A DNA stretch of 64,000 bases from Distichodus sexfasciatus (lineage: Eukaryota > Chordata > Actinopteri > Characiformes > Distichodontidae), in assembly GCA_032718565.1 (NCBI GenBank), contig JAVGVS010000020.1, positions 155,001 to 219,000 on the forward strand, in the 5' to 3' direction. The notes under the pieces were generated by a model. The model worked only from the letters and a program-made list of their open reading frames with translations. It did no database searches and had not been told where the DNA came from. Every line of letters starts with the position of its first letter. The stretch's first letter is position 1. Position numbers and translations under genes: made by a program. Positions 32,725-44,796 of this stretch are shown piece after piece.

Positions 32725-33578
32725 TGGTAAAAAGGGTTACATGACTAAAATGAAGATGATTCCAATTTGATCACTGAATGTCTGTTCTGTGGCGTGGACA
32801 GGATTTCCGGTTTGGAGTCTGTACAAGACTCCCGGAGCCGACGTTTATCAATTTTGGTTTTTGGAAGCGTTTCTAATCTTGTCCTCATACGAGCTGTAAT
32901 CTCCATACAGCCACTGTTTCAGTTCATAAAACTGACGAGACAAGCCAGCTCAGTGGGACGGGAGTTAGCATATGTATTTATTTATTCATACATCACTGGA
33001 TTGAAATCTGATGAAATATTTATTATGAGATCATGCTGGTAATCTTCAGCCAAACCCTTGGTATTCCCATAAATACACTCACACTCTCACACACACACGA
33101 CAGCATACACACTAACTGTCCTTTCTCTGCATTTATGCATGAGTAGAATAGCTCCCGCTTTGAAGTCTCTGGCTGGAATTTTTCTGCCGTGTTTCCGTGG
33201 GCTGCCGGGGTGGATTTGCCCGGATTGAGTTTTCAGATGCTTTGCGAGGAGCTCAGACGGAAGACTTTATCCACAACCAATGTATGGTAGGAAAGAAAAC
33301 AAAAAAAGACGGGTAATAAAACAAAAAAAATATGCAGACTGCAATCTCTCAAAGCAGCTCTTGCGTCATCCATGTGAAGATCACACCACACAAATGGCTT
33401 ACGCATGTAACGGCGGAGTGAAAACACAAAGAGAATACTCAACAACGTGCTAAAACCCCGTTTAAAGCTGGCGAAGACAGATCTGAGATCTGCTCCTGAA
33501 AAATAGATCACTTGACTTCCTAAATAGCGAGCGAATCAACACGTTTAACATCTTGATTTTACACGCTAGATCAAAATA
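32725..33578. other. Non-repetitive intron
   Basis: No gene was recognised. A short CA run lies near 33080-33100. Confidence 0.45.
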
Positions 33579-33735
33579 TATTTACATTTATGGCATTTAG
33601 CAGACGCTCTTGTCCAGAGTGACCATTTTTCCTAATTTCAGGGTCAGTACATCAACTTGGGGTTAAGGCTCTTGCTCAGGGACCAATGATGGTAGTGCCC
33701 AGAAGTAGGATTTGAACCCATGACCTCATGGTCCA
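33579..33735 (-). mobile_element. SINE-2 copy, near full length
   Basis: Antisense: tail TTTACATTTATGGCATTTAG and CAGACGCTCTTGTCCAGAG, body CCTAATTTCAGGGTCAGTAC and GCTCTTGCTCAGGGACC, head AGGATTTGAACCCATGACC (B-box complement). Confidence 0.88.
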
Positions 33736-33736
33736 G

Positions 33737-33803
33737 AAGTGAAATGTGTCCTCTGCGTTTGACCCATCTATGAAGGAGCAGTGGGTAGCTTTTGGTAGCG
33801 CCC
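33737..33803 (-). mobile_element. SINE-1 copy, tail side, split by an insertion
   Basis: AAGTGAAATGTGTCCTCTGC, GTTTGACCCATCTATGAAGG and AGCAGTGGG. The copy resumes at 34274. Confidence 0.85.
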
Positions 33804-34273
33804 ATTAAGGTTGAGTACCTGAACCGATCTCGGTACCAGTACCTGGCGTTCGGTAGCAATACTCAATGGTACTTAATTTCATTCATTGCTCTGAATCACT
33901 ACATATCACTGCAGTGGAACAGTTTAATGAGTTTCTACTCACATGTGCTTTCTTCCCCTGGCAACCGTTGTCACGGCAAACAAAACTAACAGTATAACTT
34001 AAATAGCAAATTGAAATTTAACTGCAGTAAATATCTATATCTATCCTATTGCTCCTGGAAATGTGTATTGCATTGAAACATTGAGATTAGTTTAAACCTT
34101 TCACCTTGTTCCGTGTATCCCGCTCAGCTTGTGTGCGCGGCTGCTGATGAGCGCAAGAGCTGTACCGAATGTACCGAAATATGGCACCATTTGATTTGAT
34201 GTGAACCAATACTTGGTAGTACCAACATAATTTGGTCGGTACCTTTAAAAGTACCGACCTCTGTACCCAACCC
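33804..34273. mobile_element. hAT-like element B, 470 bp, nested in SINE-1
   Basis: The left end AAGGTTGAGTACC and the complement of the right end GGGTTGGGTACAGAGG form an imperfect inverted repeat rich in GGTACCG motifs. TAGCGCCC (33796-33803) and TAGTGCCC (34274-34281) are the 8-bp target duplication, one mismatch. No transposase frame; non-autonomous. Confidence 0.85.
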
Positions 34274-34408
34274 TAGTGCCCGTAATCAGTGCTTGGGGAC
34301 AGTCCCATATTCAAGTACCTCATTGGTACCTTTACCAAAGTTGAACCGGTGATCTTTTGATCACGAGGCCAACTCCCTTGCCGTTACGCTACCGACTGCC
34401 CAAAAGGG
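34274..34408 (-). mobile_element. SINE-1 copy, head side, split by an insertion
   Basis: CAGTGCTTGGGGACAGTCCC, TTGGTACCTTTACC, GAACCGGTGATCTTTTGATC and CCGTTACGCTACCGACTGCC, antisense. Confidence 0.85.
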
Positions 34409-34409
34409 C

Positions 34410-35488
34410 ATACAAATACTAACCAAGCCCAACCCTGTTTAGCTTCCAAGATCAGACAAGAGAGGACGCATCTTAAACAGCACATATGTTGCATTTAAAT
34501 GTGCTCTGAAATGAATTTGACTTGACTCACTTCTTCTAAGCAACATAACATTCCACTCAAAGTCTCGAGCACTTGAACTGAAGGCAACTGAAGGAGCCTT
34601 TTAAGGTTCTTCAAGACGTTTTAGCTCTCGTTAATTCTGGAATGAACACGCGTTTTGGATGAGGGGTGAAACAGGCCGAGAAACAACACATACAGTCAAG
34701 TGAACTCGTGAATCTGACTAAACATGAACTACACACTCGGCAAACGGAACGACGTGTTACTCGTGAACATGTGCCCTCTGGTGGCTGATGGAGTAACACT
34801 ATGAAGCTCTGACTTGAACCAAGATGTCACCCGAACTGCACTACATTAGCATCTTATTTCCGTCGCTCTTTATGTCGTCAGGGCTGTCACAACGTGATTT
34901 CAGCTTGACAGGAAATTACGAGATCTCCCCTCCGTCTCCCGGCTCGTCTGAAGGAATGTGAGCATTGAGGTTCGCCCGAGGCGGAGCGCTATGGATGCTG
35001 TAATGTCTCGCTCTTACATATGAAAGAGATTCCCACATGGGTTTGCCTTACTAACACACACACACAAACTCGTGAGGGCTTAATCCGGCCCAGCAGCCTT
35101 CTTGACATACACATACACACACACTCAACAACATGGCGGCTGACATATATATTCTTATGCAGTCTGCAAAATTGCTTTGTCTGTCTCAGCGTACGACAGA
35201 GTGGGCGTTGTCTTTTAAGACAAAATAAGACATGCGGTCTCTCCGTTTTGCATATAAATGAAGGCATGCATAATTCAGGAGGAACATGTCAACTCATACG
35301 TCAGGAAAGCTGCACAGAAATGAGAGGAAAGACGTGGCTTCAGGTAATTAGAAGTACGATTCATAAATGGCCTGTCCGTCTGATCTCCTTTCAGAATTCA
35401 TTTTCAGGGTCAATTCATTTGGTTCACTTAAAATCTGCTGAGTTTTGGCTAGATTTTTGAGGAGAGAAAGCGATATCTAAATTATATT
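34410..35488. other. Non-repetitive intron with short CA runs
   Basis: CA runs lie at about 35055-35069 and 35107-35128. No gene was recognised; the 146-aa frame at 35020-35460 has no domain or splice support. Confidence 0.45.
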
Positions 35489-35565
35489 CATTCATTCATT
35501 CATTCATTCATTATCTGAGCCGCTTAGGGGTTGTGGGGGGACCGGAGCACCCGGAGAAAACCCTA
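35489..35565 (-). mobile_element. Teleost repeat 3 fragment with (ATTC)n end
   Basis: An ATTC run at 35489-35513 and then TGAGCCGCTTAGGGG and GGAGCACCCGGAG, antisense. Repeat 3 ends in a GAAT/GGAT tail of this type. Weak but consistent. Confidence 0.45.
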
Positions 35566-35765
35566 GCGAATTTGCTTGGATTAGTGAGGAAATTTTTGGT
35601 TTTATACAGTAATTTGGGAGTTTGTGTTCCGTTATTTGACTGGTCTACAGATGCAACGTCAACAGAATTAATCCCAGAAGCTGGAAGACTGTGAGCAGGA
35701 GAGACAGACTCACTGCTGACGCTGCGCTCGTATAAAGCTCACTGACCTCTCACCTTACGTCTGTG

Positions 35766-36008
35766 TGTGTTTCAGTGTGTGCGGGTGTACGTCTGTGTGT
35801 GTCTGTGTGTAACAAACTACATGCAGTGCTTCCCGCAGATGCAGACATCGCTTTAATCACAGCTAATCTCCATGTATGTAAAAGTGAACTGCCAATTAAA
35901 TATTTATGCAGCACCAGGGGAGGTGTGCGTGTGTGAGTGTGTGTTTAGTGGAAACAGAAGCATGTCTCTGGAGACAAAACAGTGTGTGTGTGTGTGTGGT
36001 ACAGTGTG
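35766..36008. repeat. (GT)n cluster
   Basis: GT-rich runs at 35766-35810, 35925-35945 and 35982-36012 with unique DNA between. Confidence 0.8.
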
Positions 36009-36121
36009 TGTGAGCAATTTTATTTTCACTTTTTCTCTTTAAATTTACAAGCTAAATTGATATGTCGGATGCTCTTAAATATGCTCGACATTTATTTCTT
36101 CTGGAAACCTGGTGTTTTGTT

Positions 36122-36152
36122 GGCAGCGGCAGCGGCAGCAGCAGCAGCACCT
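36122..36152. repeat. Short (GCA/GCG)n run
   Basis: GGCAGCGGCAGCGGCAGCAG and more, about nine triplets. Intronic by context; length is ordinary. Confidence 0.8.
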
Positions 36153-36416
36153 CGCCGACTGATTCATTCCCTCTGCTGGATGTGCTTGATGTTTTCACAT
36201 ATAATGTGTTCCGTAAGGCTTTAACAATTTAACTCTTCACCTCCAGTTTTATGGGAAACATAGATGTTTATGTAAAGACTGAAATCACAAAAGAATAAAA
36301 AATAAGGCAGCAAATACATTTGAATTATATGAGGTAAGTCATATACAGTATATGGCTGTCGGACGGAAACCTTTTATGTCCAAAATGAAACTTGACAAAA
36401 TGATGTATATTCTAAA

Positions 36417-36575
36417 CCAGGGGCGGGCAACTCCGGTGTTGGAGGCCCGGTGTCCTGGAGGTTTTCCAACCAAGTTTTATTTCTAAACCTTCACACCTGC
36501 TCTCAGGTAGATAATCACCAGAAGAGACTGATCAGGTAGGATGGAAAACCTCCAGGACCGGAGTTGCCTACCCCT
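36417..36575. mobile_element. Palindromic hAT-type MITE, 159 bp
   Basis: Ends CCAGGGGCGGGCAACTCCGG and, as complement, AGGGGTAGGCAACTCCGGTC. A perfect 8-bp target duplication ATTCTAAA lies at 36409-36416 and 36576-36583. Same family as 12316-12489. Confidence 0.92.
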
Positions 36576-36659
36576 ATTCTAAATATATGAACGTTGTATA
36601 TAAATATATGTATTTTTTAAAAAGACATTTTTCATTGGTTAGTTATTCTAAAACTATGC

Positions 36660-36715
36660 ATTAGCAACTACGCTTTTATTAAACGCGCCCCTGGATAAGA
36701 GCATGTAAATGTAAG
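36660..36715 (+). mobile_element. SINE/LINE 3' tail piece
   Basis: TTAGCAACTACGCTTTTATT, then CCCTGGATAAGAGCATG and TAAATGTAA. It matches 8765-8845 with a deletion in the tail. Confidence 0.55.
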
Positions 36716-37861
36716 CTAGTGTGTGATGAGAGTAACTGGTGTGGAACGACTGGATGAGCATTGTCCATTTAGAGCCAAATGTTGATGTTGGCTGAAGATG
36801 AGAAAGACTGGCGCTCTAGACAAGCAGTGTAGAAATGTAGCGTTCATTCATTCTTTCATTCTTTCATTCTTCAAAGGATGCCTCGGTTTGGAAATTAAAT
36901 GTAAAGATTTAAATAAGAAAGATACGACACAGCTTAGATGTGAAAGGGCATCGTTGTTCCGGCCCTCGGTGTCGAATGCCTTCTGAGCTGCATGTTCGAC
37001 ATGATTAGTATTTTTTAAGCAGATAACGCTTAATGAGGCAGAACTCGTTCTAGTACTGTGATTAATTTGGCCGGCGAGTGAAAGATGAGTTAATTACGGT
37101 CCAAGCGGCAGCCGCCTAAGATTCAAGTCCAAATGTTGACCAGAAGGAACATGAGCGTGCACAAGCGACCAAGCATGTACACACACACACACACACACAC
37201 AGACACACACACAATGCTAGCCTGATTAAAGAGACTTAATTACTTCTTATCATGCTTTTGTGAAAGAATGGTAAACATTAAAACACCTCTCTATACACAC
37301 ACTGAAAACCGGTGGCATGTGAAATTAATTTACTTTACGCAGATGGTCAGGGATAGCAGCCCAAACCGTTCAGGCAACATTTCACCGAGCAACGTCATGC
37401 ATGTTAATAAGGATGGCGTGAAATGGAAAGGGATCTGTGTAAATTGAGTGTGATATGGAAGAAGCTAAAGCTACATGTTGGGCAATAAAAGCTTTTTAAC
37501 TGACACTGGTACAGTAAGTGATGGATAATTGCAGTGCAGTTTGTATGTAATAAGATAAAAATAGGACTCTTCATGGACCACCCGGTTCTCTTCCAAAACA
37601 TTTATTTGAAATGAAAAGGAAACTATTGAGCTGGACAATATAGCACGTCGTCTACCGTGGTTGCTTATGTAAAAGTCTTGATCCACCTCTCAGTTCTTTA
37701 TGCTTCACTTGAAAAACGAGACTGTTGACTGTTCCTCAAGACTTCATAAGAAAACACAAGAAAGGCGAGGCTCTTTGGAAGCAAAGTTTTAATAAATGAA
37801 GGACGGCTTAAAAACTTCGCGCACTACTGAATGGTTTTTAAATGTAATTTTAGACATTTAG
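36716..37861. other. Non-repetitive intron with a CA run
   Basis: A CA array at 37180-37212. 37020-37145 is unique and could be conserved. No gene was recognised. Confidence 0.45.
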
Positions 37862-37992
37862 AGCAATGGTAGTGTAACGGTTAGGGAGTTGGCCCCATGA
37901 TCAGATGGTTGCCGGATCGGGTGGTTCGAGTCCCACTAAGGTACCACTGCACTCATAAGCAAGGTAACGTCCCCGAGCACTGCTGTCCATCA
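37862..37992 (+). mobile_element. SINE-1 copy, head half
   Basis: GGTAGTGTAACGGTTAGGGA, CATGATCAGATGGTTGCCGG, TTCGAGTCCC and TCCCCGAGCACTGCTG. A 12-bp insertion is present before the B box. Confidence 0.85.
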
Positions 37993-38202
37993 GCTTTTAC
38001 TCGAATACTCAATGTGCAGCAAATACCAAATTTGAGTATTGGGCTGTAAGGACTGGGTGTAAGAAATATGCATTCACAATGTGGGATCGTGCTGAGAAGT
38101 ACTAGCACTTAGGGGACCTACACCTCATTAAACTTAGTGAATTAGTGTAACTCAGCTGCAGTAACTGGGCTGAACAGCAGCTGTTGATGTAAGTCTAGCT
38201 GA

Positions 38203-38367
38203 AGTGGCAGTGGGCAGCTTTTAGCCAACACTTGGGTGGGAAGCAGTGCTTGGGGTCGGTACCTATCTCAATAGTATCTCAGTGGTACGTCTAATGGTCC
38301 GGGACTTGAATCAATGACCTTTCGATCACGGTGTCAACTCTCTAACCGTTATGCTAGCAACTGCACC
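38203..38367 (-). mobile_element. SINE-1 copy, partial
   Basis: GCAGTGGGCAGCTTTTAGCC, GCTTGGGGTCGGTACC, GACCTTTCGATCACGG and CCGTTATGCTAGCAACTGC, antisense. With 37862-37992 it forms a head-to-head-in arrangement about 210 bp apart. Confidence 0.82.
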
Positions 38368-38517
38368 TAATTACCAAAAGATAGCAAACTTAAGATGAAG
38401 GCTTTCATTGCATTGATCAGCAAAACATTCCCATAATAGGTGCTATACTAACGCGATGGTTGCAGTTAATTTTGAGATACATTTGTCATCCAAAAGTGAG
38501 ATTTATATTAATATCGA

Positions 38518-38705
38518 GGGTGGCACAGTGGCCCAGTGGTTGGCATTGCCGCCTCACAGCAAGAAGGTCCCGGGTTCGGGCCTTGGGTCGGCTGTGGGGT
38601 CTTTTCTGTGTTTGCATGGCTTTCCTCTGGGAGCTCCAGTTTCCTCCCACAGTCCAAAAGCATGCACTATAGGTTAATTGGCGACTCTAAATTGGTCCCG
38701 TAAAT
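38518..38705 (+). mobile_element. Teleost repeat 3, near-full copy
   Basis: GGGTGGCACAGTGGCCCAGT, CGCCTCACAGCAAGAAGGTC, CCGGGTTCGGGCC (B-box-like), TTTCCTCCCACAGTCC and GGTTAATTGGCGACTC. A very common teleost repeat with a tRNA-like start. Open frames over it are repeat-derived. Confidence 0.85.
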
Positions 38706-39560
38706 ATCTGTCTTATCAAGTCTTTAGTTTTCAGTCTGAATCCAATTAGATTTCCTTCTAGTTTTTGAACCCTTAATTTTTCTCTCTCTTGCTTGCCAAT
38801 CTGAACTCTTTTCCATTCTCCGTCTTTAGTGTTGTTCACTCACGCAAGCCCTTTCTTGTCTATAAACGTTTTTTGGTTTATAAACGTCTGCTTCCTAGAT
38901 ATTTTTATGGGCACCTGTCTGCTTGCAAAGAAAAGACTGACAACAATATCAACAAATATTTTTCTATATGGCACTGTAATTATATTGTAATATACCGAAG
39001 CACAATAACTTAAAACTTAAAGTAACGTCCTGCTTTACTTCAGGCAACTTTTAACTGCTGAATTTCAACTTGAAAAGTTACTGCTATTGGCTTTTTTTCA
39101 GATGAAGGTGCTAAAAACATCACTTCATGACTTACACTGAGCAGATTTACGAGGACTTTATGCTACGTGTTGTTTTCAACAGGATTTCACTAAAAACAAA
39201 CTTATATCGTGTTGCTGAAATGAGCTCCAGATCTATGCTGGTTTGGGTTTGATTTTGGAAGTGAAGTAGACTCTGGGGGGAGAAAGCCCTGGAGATTTTA
39301 CTTTTATCTGTGTTCTTAGTAAACAAAAGTTGCAGTAAATGTTCAGTGGAGTGGAAAAGATTCATTTTGGTTCATTAAAGCTTCATTAAAGTAAAACACA
39401 AAATAAACACAGAATAATGCAAAAATCTTATTTCTTTTGAGTTCTCATGCCACACAAACATACTCCTAATAATAATGAAATAACATTTATAAAATGTGCA
39501 ATTTTACTGTATTATTAATTAATTAACTTATCATTCTATTCTGTTAAATAAAAATAACAC
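38706..39560. other. Non-repetitive AT-rich intron
   Basis: No gene was recognised. TTGTCTATAAACG/TTGGTTTATAAACG is a short local duplication at 38857-38890. Confidence 0.45.
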
Positions 39561-39566
39561 ACACAT

Positions 39567-39588
39567 TAATAATAATAATAATAATAAA

Positions 39589-39631
<43 letters not shown>
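39567..39631. repeat. (AAT)n(ATT)n inverted array
   Basis: Seven AAT units are followed by about 14 ATT units, which makes a perfect palindrome in the centre. Confidence 0.92.
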
Positions 39632-39635
<4 letters not shown>

Positions 39636-39740
39636 AAATATAATATATATAAAATATATGAAATTCAATTTTACTAATTTATTTATTTATTTATTCATTC
39701 TTTTTTCATATGCATGTATATATAGTATGTTTGTACATGC

Positions 39741-39857
<117 letters not shown>

Positions 39858-39859
39858 TG

Positions 39860-41259
39860 TTATATTTTCCACCTCAACACACCAGTGCATTTTCTTAAAA
39901 TAAATTGCAGGTCTTCAAATATCTTCATAAATATTTAATATTATAAAATCTATGTAGTGCATACAGGAAAACAGTGCTGTGACTCTAATACTGTTAAAGA
40001 AACGCTTATGAAATTAATGCTGGCATGCTGCACTTTATTCTCATAGTCATTCACAAAATATAGGCCACATCTAATTATGGAGCAAGCGATCTTTAGCTGT
40101 ATTAATAGATTATAACGAGTTGGTTTTCGTTGCATAACATTCTCTTGCTTCTTGCTCTTAATGAACTCTCTTAAACCCAAAAGACGCTCTTACAGACTGA
40201 TTACCATCTACAATAAGGAAAGCAGGGAAAAGTATTTGATAAAATAAAATGCCAATACAGCAGATGAAAGAGGATGGAGGTAAGACAGATAGACGGAGGC
40301 AGATGGCTGCTGCAATTAAAATAAAAATATGTTATGTGACTTAAGCTTTAAATTAATTACTAGATTATGTTTACTGAAATTGGTTGAAAATGAAGACATA
40401 CAAAATAAATTGTAATAATTATTACAAATATATATACACATATGAAAGAAACTAAAACCAAAAATTAATTGGATTATTTAAAGAAAGTAAAATCATATAA
40501 AATAAATGACTATTGATATTAAATATAAGAAAATAAATCCATTTAATGTCTATTACAAAGTGTTAGAAGTTACATATGTTAATTTATTATTATTTAAATA
40601 TTTAATTCACAATTAAATTAAATTACATTTTGTTTAATTTAAATTTCATGGACACAGATTGTGTAATTGCCCATATTTTTTAAGATAGAGATTAATCAGT
40701 GTATTAAACTCTTGGAACAAATTAAAATATTCATATTGCAATCTAATTTAATAGTAAAAATATGAAATGGCTAACGTTTATTTAATCAGGCGTGAGTGAG
40801 GCCCAGTAGATGGTGACGGTGATGCTGTTGCTGCCATGGCTATTGTGGTTATGATGCTGGTAGGTGGGTCCAGCTTGATTCCTAGTCTTTCGCTCTGCTG
40901 CAAAATCCTTTCAGAACTGATTTCAGCAAACCGCATTTTCTATTTGGGTTTGTTTAATCCCATCTATTGTCAGTGGGGTGTGATGGTTATTACGCCTTGC
41001 CGAAGGCACATGCTCTTTTATTGCATGAACACACACAATACACACACAATAAATGCACACATACAATCGGGCTGATAAGAACTAAATATGTAATACAAGA
41101 TAACGCACCAATATACACACACACACACACACCAATAAGCTTTGCATTTACCATAAAATACAAGAGGATCAGATGTACACACACACACACACACTCACAC
41201 ACACACATTTCTAACTTCGAAGAAACATTTGATCCTTCAGTCTTCTAATACTGAACAGA

Positions 41260-41292
<33 letters not shown>

Positions 41293-42000
41293 AGATAAGA
41301 ATCTCAGCACCAGGAGATACAGTGAATCTCTTGCCAATAAAAGAGCCTTCTTCTTCTTTTTCTCCACCTTCTGCAATTTAACGCCTCCAAACTCTTACAC
41401 AGAGAAGCGAGAGAGCTTTGCTCATCACTTACTGAGTGGAACAAAACTGTGGAGTTTACAGCTCTATCTGCTCGGTGAGATAACAGCATGAGACACACAC
41501 ACACACACACACACACCTGTGTAATGACTCAACAATCAGCCATGTCACGTTAGCACTTAAGCGCTGCACCCAGGAACTGGTCTCCGCGATCCCTGCAGTA
41601 CACAGATTTGGTAAGCTTCACTGTGACGCCAAATTACAATTATCAATAATTACTTTAATTAGATCAATCAGACCTGTTTAGATTCGATACAGAGTTCGTG
41701 GATATTCAGTGCTCTTTCAGACTAGAGGTCTTTTAATAGGAGGGGGAGCTTTAGCCACCCTAAAACGTTACTAAGCCCGCCTAAAATTATATTATAAAGA
41801 TTGTATTATAATTATTTTTACATATAAGAAATAAGTGCAGTCATGCATTTAATACAAACGAGCAAGAATACGAGTGGAAATAAATAATAACACGGCTACA
41901 AGTTGTCATTATCTGACTAAATTATCGTTCTGTTTAACAGCCTGGACACTGCCGTTGCATTTGACCCAGGTGGAGCTGCAGGTCACATCCCCGTGACATT
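39860..42000. other. AT-rich intron with CA arrays
   Basis: CA arrays at about 41118-41134, 41178-41208, 41271-41293 and 41492-41516. 40220-40790 is very AT-rich. No gene was recognised. Confidence 0.5.
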
Positions 42001-42045
42001 CCTGACCAATACTGATATATATATAGATATAGATATATAGATCTC

Positions 42046-42055
<10 letters not shown>

Positions 42056-42110
<55 letters not shown>

Positions 42111-42124
42111 TGGTGAAAATGAAG

Positions 42125-42178
<54 letters not shown>

Positions 42179-42199
42179 GTAATAATAATAATTTTTGAT

Positions 42200-42271
<72 letters not shown>
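42056..42271. repeat. (AT)n(ATT)n(AAT)n(AT)n composite array
   Basis: AT at 42056-42108, ATT at 42126-42177, AAT at 42179-42193 and AT at 42211-42271. It is almost pure A/T and largely self-complementary. Confidence 0.95.
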
Positions 42272-42272
<1 letters not shown>

Positions 42273-42274
42273 CA

Positions 42275-42884
42275 TATTATGATAATTATAATTTATTATA
42301 TTTATTATTGTGGTTGTTGAGCCTAATCACCATCATCATCATAATCATAATCATAATGCATTTTAATTATAATATTTTGTTTTTAAACCTTCCCTAAGGG
42401 TTTAAATATCATAGATAGTCAAACTGAGGAAACGGTAAGCGAGAAAAGGGTTCCCTGATCGTTCCTTTCTTCGTGGAGAAAAATACAGTGTATTTTATCC
42501 CTCCACACACAGAAACACACACACACCTCATCTCTCCCGTCTGCCTTTGTCTCCGTCTTACGGAAAGCACTTTTCGAGGAGCTGACGCAGAACAAAAGCA
42601 GAACAACAACATCACAAGCTAAAAGTCAGCTCACTTTTTTGTTGTTCTGTGGAGTTTTCCACTCCGTTTTCTCTCTCACTTAGAGACAGAGAGAGAGAGA
42701 GTGCAAGAGAGATATGCTTGATGGGAAAACATCAAATTAATTTCAGCAAATCTGATGCAAATTTCATTAGTTACACAGGACACACAGTATTGTGCAAAAG
42801 TCATGAGTCACCCCTGAATTCTTAATATTTTGCAAGGAAAAATGATACAGTGCTTTATTGCAAAACACATGGGTTACCCAGTAC
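42275..42884. other. Non-repetitive intron
   Basis: A CAT/AAT run at 42330-42358 and a GA run at 42686-42700. TGTGCAAAAGTCATGAG at 42790 is a transposon-end-like repeat. No gene was recognised. Confidence 0.45.
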
Positions 42885-42999
42885 CCAAGCACTGCACCTA
42901 AAATGCTGCCCACTGCCCCTTCATGGATGGACCAAATGCAGAGGTCACATTTGGTTGTGGTGCACTGTGTGCTGTGCTGTGTTTACGATGACAAAAAAA
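42885..42999 (+). mobile_element. SINE-1 copy, tail half
   Basis: AAGCACTGCACC, GCTGCCCACTGCCCCTTCAT, AATGCAGAGGTCACATTTGG and CTGTGTGCTGTGCTGTG, ending in a short A run. Confidence 0.85.
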
Positions 43000-43571
43000 A
43001 TCGAACGAAATGATAACGAAAAACAACGTCGTGAAGCTGTGACACAAAAAGTTTGACCACCATCAGCCTGTGATGACCGGTTTTGGAGGTGAAATATCAC
43101 TGCAGCATATTTGTGCGGTTTTAACGTTTTCAAAGGTCGTGCACTATGGCGAGAATGTAGCCGAAGTGAATTGACAAGAGAGGACACTTAAAAAAAAAAA
43201 AAAATCACATACACACATTTGGAATAACAATCCATTCTCACAGAGTGTCCAGTTTATCAGCACAGAGGTTAAAAAATACCAACATAGTTAAATGAACTAA
43301 TGTTATATTTCTACAGGGTTTGTCAAAGCTCTCAATCTAATTATTTTCTGCTTTCAATCAATCGCTTGTCAGAAAAGGGGAAATTTTGGCATTGAATGTT
43401 TGCTGAATATCACATTTCCATCACTGCACTTACTGTAACAGGAAAACAATAACATTTCTGGGATCTCTTGATATACACACTGCTGAACCTTGACCTTTCC
43501 CAAAATTGAAGGGATCAGGGCTCAGTGTGAGGAAACGTTAGATGAGACATGAGTTCCCAGATCATTCCTTT
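43000..43571. other. Non-repetitive intron
   Basis: A poly-A run at 43188-43204. No gene was recognised. Confidence 0.45.
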
Positions 43572-44063
43572 TAGAGCTGCAGGCAAAAAAAAAAAAAAAG
43601 TAATCAAGTATTCTATTGATTTTTTCAGCGGATTAATCGAGTAATCAGAAAAAAAACAGAAAAAAGACAAGTCTGAAAATGTACAACCAATTGGCTTTTT
43701 TCCTGAATGTTCCTTTAAAAAAAAACAAAATTAAATTAAAAACAATAATGCAATGGATGCGCTTCCAGAATAAACACTAAAAATGGCTCTATTGTGAGTA
43801 GAACGTTGGTTGTTAATTACCATCAAAAATATTAGTTTAGTCTGTAATAAAGGTGACGGTTTGACTGCACTGTGGCATTTTAGCAAGTAATGGCACTCAT
43901 GCACGCTCAAAAATGTCATTTATGCGTTTTTACGCATTTACTGTTTTTGTGCATGCTCTAGCGAGTGAAAAGAATTAAACCAACCTTTGACGCTAGAAAA
44001 ATTGCCTCGACCATTTTGTGTAATCAGATTATTCAAGTTATTGGAATAATCATTTCAGCTCTG
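43572..44063. mobile_element. hAT-like element D, 492 bp
   Basis: It begins TAGAGCTGCAGGC and ends in the complement of CAGAGCTGAAATG. ATTCCTTT (43564-43571) and GTTCCTTT (44064-44071) are an 8-bp duplication with one mismatch. Inner motifs GATTAATCGAGTAATC recall a common fish hAT end. No transposase. Confidence 0.75.
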
Positions 44064-44071
44064 GTTCCTTT

Positions 44072-44576
44072 CTTCCTGGAACTATGATTAAGTATATGCT
44101 GAGAATGGCTTCGAGTTTCGGTGATGAATCTCCAATTGATTCTGCAATTTAGTGTAAGACTAGGCTTATTCCGTGTTGAAGAAACCAGCCCAATATAAAC
44201 TGCAACTACATAACAATCCATGTTTGTTAAATGTGAATTAAATTTTTTGGCACTCAAAATCCTGTCAAAAAAGCGAATCCCAAGTTAATCTCATTGGAAT
44301 TTCATTTGGGAACAGTACAACACTTTTGGGGAACTACTAGCATTAGCCTGCACAGCAATTAACCCCAGATTAAGGGACATGTCCAAGCGGATTTGGCCAC
44401 ACATTTTAGGGGTAAAGCTTTTTTCTTTCTTCACATTTTTCTACTCCCTCATTATAGTCTCTAAAGATGTGCTTTGTTCTTGTTCTAGCTCAAAGAAAAA
44501 TGCTTTGACACCTGATGTTAACATTGAAGCAACTTTTAAGCGGTAGTTTTTCTGGCTCCAAGCTAATTATGATTAA
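44072..44576. other. Non-repetitive intron
   Basis: Nothing recognised. Confidence 0.45.
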
Positions 44577-44795
44577 AAGTGAGTGATTACTTGTCATTGT
44601 GAACACACTTCACAGTGCACCACAATGGAATGTGACCTCTGCATTTGACCCATCTGTAAAGGGCAGCTAACATGGGCAGTGCCTCGGAAGCAGTACATGT
44701 GTTTGGTACCTTGCTCGTGAGTACTTCAGTGATACCTTTACTGGACCAGGATTTGAGCCAGCGACGTTCTAATCATTGTTACAATACCAGCGGCA
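44577..44795 (-). mobile_element. SINE-1 copy, near full length
   Basis: AAGTGAGTGATTACTTGTCA tail, CATTTGACCCATCTGTAAAG, CTTGCTCGTGAGTACTTC, GGATTTGAGCCAGCGACG and a worn head. Confidence 0.85.
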
Positions 44796-44796
44796 A

